This document shows positions 61,479-64,000 of a stretch of 64,000 nucleotides of DNA, piece after piece (position 1 is the stretch's first letter; the number at the start of each line of letters is the position of its first letter). The stretch spans positions 496,001 to 560,000 of the forward strand of contig NZ_JAJTNP010000001.1 of assembly GCF_021311115.1 (NCBI RefSeq), written 5' to 3'. The DNA comes from Chryseobacterium gwangjuense. GTDB taxonomy: Bacteria; Bacteroidota; Bacteroidia; Flavobacteriales; Weeksellaceae. The notes beneath the pieces were generated by a model. The model searched no databases. It was not told the origin of the DNA and was given only the letters and a program-made list of their open reading frames with translations. The translations under genes were made by a program, and so were the position numbers.

Positions 61479-61758
61479 AGTAATATTTTTCAAAAAAGTA
61501 AATCAAAGCCGCCTGAATTAAAACAATGAATCCGAATTTCAGTAAAAATGAAGGCTTGGAAATCTTATGCCTGAAGATCAGCATGGCTGCAATCGCTCCT
61601 ATAGTCCCACCCACCGAAGAAATCCCCAATAATGTACTTTCAGAGATCCTTCTACGATGTAAAATCGACTTTCTTTTGTCTAAACCGAACGTAATGAAAC
61701 TAAAGATATTGATAAATACTAAATACAACATTGCGGCAAATCTAAAATAAAATAGCAT
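61477..61758 (-). CDS. DUF1294 membrane protein
   Basis: A 93-residue protein with three membrane-type segments: about residues 5-26 (LYLVFINIFSFITFGLDKRK), about 44-62 and about 73-88. The pattern FGLDKRKSILHRRRISESTLLGISSVGGTIGAIAAMLIFRHKI is the signature of DUF1294, with a Gly-rich middle and a conserved Phe-Arg-His-Lys. Its role is unknown; sometimes it is fused to cold-shock domains in other bacteria. It is divergent from the next gene on the plus strand. Confidence 0.9.
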   Translation of the reverse strand: MLFYFRFAAMLYLVFINIFSFITFGLDKRKSILHRRRISESTLLGISSVGGTIGAIAAMLIFRHKISKPSFLLKFGFIVLIQAALIYFFEKYY

Positions 61759-61763
61759 ACTAA

Positions 61764-62168
<405 letters not shown>

Positions 62169-62222
62169 ATTTTATGAATATCTAATAATCATTATGAACT
62201 TAGTAAAATAATCTTATAATAG

Positions 62223-62251
62223 AAACATCTGAGAGTCATTCTCAGATGTTT
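62223..62251. terminator. Convergent terminator
   Basis: AAACATCTGAGA pairs exactly with TCTCAGATGTTT over a 5-base loop, serving the 61812 gene and mcrC. Confidence 0.85.
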
Positions 62252-62253
62252 TA

Positions 62254-63516
62254 TTATTCTTGAAATAATTCTAATATTTTATGTCCTAAATCTCCATGAA
62301 GCCTTCCCTCTTCATCTAACACTGAGATTTTCCCTAAACCGCACCTATGATGATCTTCCTTATTTTTAAGAGGTTGAAACTGATCAAACTGCGTTTTCTC
62401 ATCTTTACCGGAAGGATATAACAAAAGTGACTTTTTACTTTCCCAGTATTCATTATAAACATACATCTGTCTTAAATCATGCGTACTTGGTTGAGACTGA
62501 TCAATATTTTTCCATTTAGTATCAATAATAAATACGTCTGTGATTGTATTCTCTGATTTTCTCTTTAAAACAATATCCGGTCTAATACTGATGGTATTCC
62601 AAAAAGATGTAGAATTTTGTCCATATATTTCAATATCTTTATCCTGACACGCCTGCTTAAGTTTTATTAAAACATATTCTTCCCATAAACGATTCATATC
62701 AAATAATAAAGCCAGCATCTTTTCGGAACCATTTGAAATATTAGGAGCATAATTCAAGATAATTAATCTAGCAATAGAAAGAGCGGTTTTATAAGGAGCC
62801 GTTTTTCTTGACGTTGAAATCTTGGTAAATGTACTCTCATTAGCTTTAATGGACTGTACTTCCGGAAAACCCAGCTGCACCGTTTTACATTTGCTGTAGA
62901 GATAAGTTCCTTTTGAAAGGCTCGCAATAATATCTAAGGCCTGACCTAAAACTTGATGTACCAAATGATCTTTTTCATACACCTGATGTGTTGTATAAAA
63001 ACGTTCTTTATGAACCAAATTCTTCTGAATATGCCCTGCGAATTCTAGCTTCCCCTTTAAAGCCTTTACATTATCTGTTTTTTTGTAATATTGTTTAATT
63101 AATCCTTGATGAATTAATAATTGAACTTCATTTAAAAACCATTCAAAATAAATATCCAACAGATGGATGGACTGCCTGGAAATATTTGCCTGACCAACCT
63201 GTTGGATTTTTAACTTTTTGGTCACCTTCAACATCTCGATCAGCACTTTCTGCCACTTCATTTTATTTTGCTTATCTTCAGATTCGTAACGATCGATCTT
63301 TGGAAGAATTTCTATTACTAATCCATTCACCTGAATGACACCAACAAACTGTTTGAATTTTATCCCATTATGACGAATTTCAAAATATTTATCATTATGT
63401 AGAATATTCAACTTGGATAATGCAATATAATGGCTATTTTCAAACTTTATATTATTATAAAGTTCGTCTACATAAAGACTACCGTATTCAAAAACCTGTA
63501 TTAGTTTAGTTTTCAA
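62254..63516 (-). CDS. mcrC: McrC, nuclease subunit of type IV restriction
   Basis: McrC is the nuclease partner of the McrB GTPase motor and cuts DNA carrying modified cytosine. The N-terminal 200 residues are the McrC scaffold (KFKQFVGVIQVNGLVIEILPKI; KGKLEFAGHIQKNLVHKERFYTTHQVYEKDHLVHQVLGQAL). The C-terminal PD-(D/E)xK nuclease is visible: IRPDIVLKRK and then FIIDTKWKNI (Asp and Lys). The gene starts at a TTG (63516), with an 11-base overlap with mcrB, so translation is coupled. The length of 420 is normal. It follows mcrB in one operon. Confidence 0.9.
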   Translation of the reverse strand: MKTKLIQVFEYGSLYVDELYNNIKFENSHYIALSKLNILHNDKYFEIRHNGIKFKQFVGVIQVNGLVIEILPKIDRYESEDKQNKMKWQKVLIEMLKVTKKLKIQQVGQANISRQSIHLLDIYFEWFLNEVQLLIHQGLIKQYYKKTDNVKALKGKLEFAGHIQKNLVHKERFYTTHQVYEKDHLVHQVLGQALDIIASLSKGTYLYSKCKTVQLGFPEVQSIKANESTFTKISTSRKTAPYKTALSIARLIILNYAPNISNGSEKMLALLFDMNRLWEEYVLIKLKQACQDKDIEIYGQNSTSFWNTISIRPDIVLKRKSENTITDVFIIDTKWKNIDQSQPSTHDLRQMYVYNEYWESKKSLLLYPSGKDEKTQFDQFQPLKNKEDHHRCGLGKISVLDEEGRLHGDLGHKILELFQE

Positions 63517-64000
63517 TGTACTCTAATTCTTTTTCTTCTTTAAATATTCCTAATAATTTTTGAACTGCAATCTTCATATCAATTTTATCAACATCTACTA
63601 ATTGGTATTTAAGTTCAAACTCTGGCTTTGATTGTCTGAAAAACTTGGTAAAAAGTAATTTTTTATCCAATTCTTTTTCAATAAAAAAACCTTCTCCAAG
63701 AATCCATCCTATTTTTTCATAATCACCGTAAAAATACTCTTGTAATAGAGGGATAATATTATTTTTAAAAACTTTTTTCAAATCATCAAATGAATACACA
63801 TCAATAAAATAAGAATGTCCAATAGTATGGTCTCTATCCAAAAGCACCTCTATTCTTTTATTTATTGTTTCTAATAGATTTTTCAAATTAACGCCAGAAT
63901 AATTGAAACCTTTAAAATAGTCACTTTTATTTTTGTCCATTGTTACTTTCATTTCACTCCAAATATCCTTTCTTTTATCTATCCATTCTGTCGATACATT
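63506..64000 (-). CDS. mcrB: McrB, GTPase motor of type IV restriction, C-terminal part
   Basis: The frame runs open to the right edge of the window (165 codons in view including the stop), so only the C-terminus is present. It includes the sensor-2 type region of McrB: INKRIEVLLDRDHTIGHSYFIDV (with the conserved Asp-His-x-Ile-Gly-His-Ser), then a helical bundle LKKVFKNNIIPLLQEYFYGDYEKIGWILGEGFF, the standard McrB ending. The Walker motifs are beyond the window. It overlaps mcrC by 11 bases. Together they form a McrBC system, which restricts DNA with 5-methylcytosine or 5-hydroxymethylcytosine. Confidence 0.88.
   Translation of the reverse strand, partial: NVSTEWIDKRKDIWSEMKVTMDKNKSDYFKGFNYSGVNLKNLLETINKRIEVLLDRDHTIGHSYFIDVYSFDDLKKVFKNNIIPLLQEYFYGDYEKIGWILGEGFFIEKELDKKLLFTKFFRQSKPEFELKYQLVDVDKIDMKIAVQKLLGIFKEEKELEYIEN

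Overview
The window looks like chromosome from a low-GC flavobacterium, most likely Chryseobacterium or a close relative (Weeksellaceae). The evidence is AT-rich coding sequence, flavobacterial -7 promoter boxes (TAnnTTTG), a type IX secretion sorting tail, GLPGLI-family proteins, SusC-like plug motifs on an M56 peptidase, a DNA topoisomerase IV operon of Bacteroidota type, and several intergenic inverted-repeat families. No rRNA, CRISPR array, transposase, integrase or prophage gene was seen. One tRNA (initiator Met) is present. Both window ends cut through genes.

Layout: 1-6.5 kb holds small secreted and lipoprotein genes, lipoamide dehydrogenase (lpdA), a three-gene operon of unknown function and a glycosyltransferase. 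6.5-10.9 kb holds recQ with a tiny membrane-peptide ORF behind it, a KpsF-type arabinose-5-phosphate isomerase and tatC. 11-15 kb has two secreted zinc peptidases (M1 and M61). 14.8-17.6 kb has a pair of surface proteins sharing a C-terminal motif. 17.8-23.4 kb has an orphan histidine kinase coupled to dacB, then pepE, a TPR protein, a YdeI-like protein and transaldolase. 23.4-29.8 kb is a BlaI / M56 / M56 / GLPGLI / GLPGLI cluster with a recent tandem duplication and a decayed third M56 copy. 30-33.6 kb has tRNA-fMet and the operon tsaC/sua5-yaaA-prmC-DUF4180. 33.6-39.3 kb has parE, a small membrane protein, parC and a rhomboid protease. 39.4-46.9 kb has a propeller sensor kinase with its LytTR regulator, then three secreted proteins, one of them a T9SS cargo. 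47-54.7 kb holds housekeeping genes (AIM24 family, aminotransferase, cardiolipin synthase, SDR with AraC regulator, a calcium-repeat lipoprotein, ychF). 54.8-64 kb has an OLD-like ATPase/TOPRIM nuclease, ferritin, a GHL10 lipoprotein, typA, two small proteins and the start of an McrBC restriction system.

How the parts work together: many genes serve the envelope (peptidoglycan endopeptidase with kinase, cardiolipin synthase, Tat export, lipoproteins, secreted peptidases). The BlaI/M56 cluster reads as a proteolytic signalling module: BlaI repressor, membrane metallopeptidases that probably sense through divergent periplasmic tails, and secreted GLPGLI proteins as probable outputs. It lacks a penicillin-binding sensor domain, so its signal is unknown, and it is the best candidate here for an undescribed system. 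Two separate candidate defence loci (OLD-like nuclease and McrBC) lie in the last 10 kb. All functional statements are from sequence reading and family knowledge; no database search was run.
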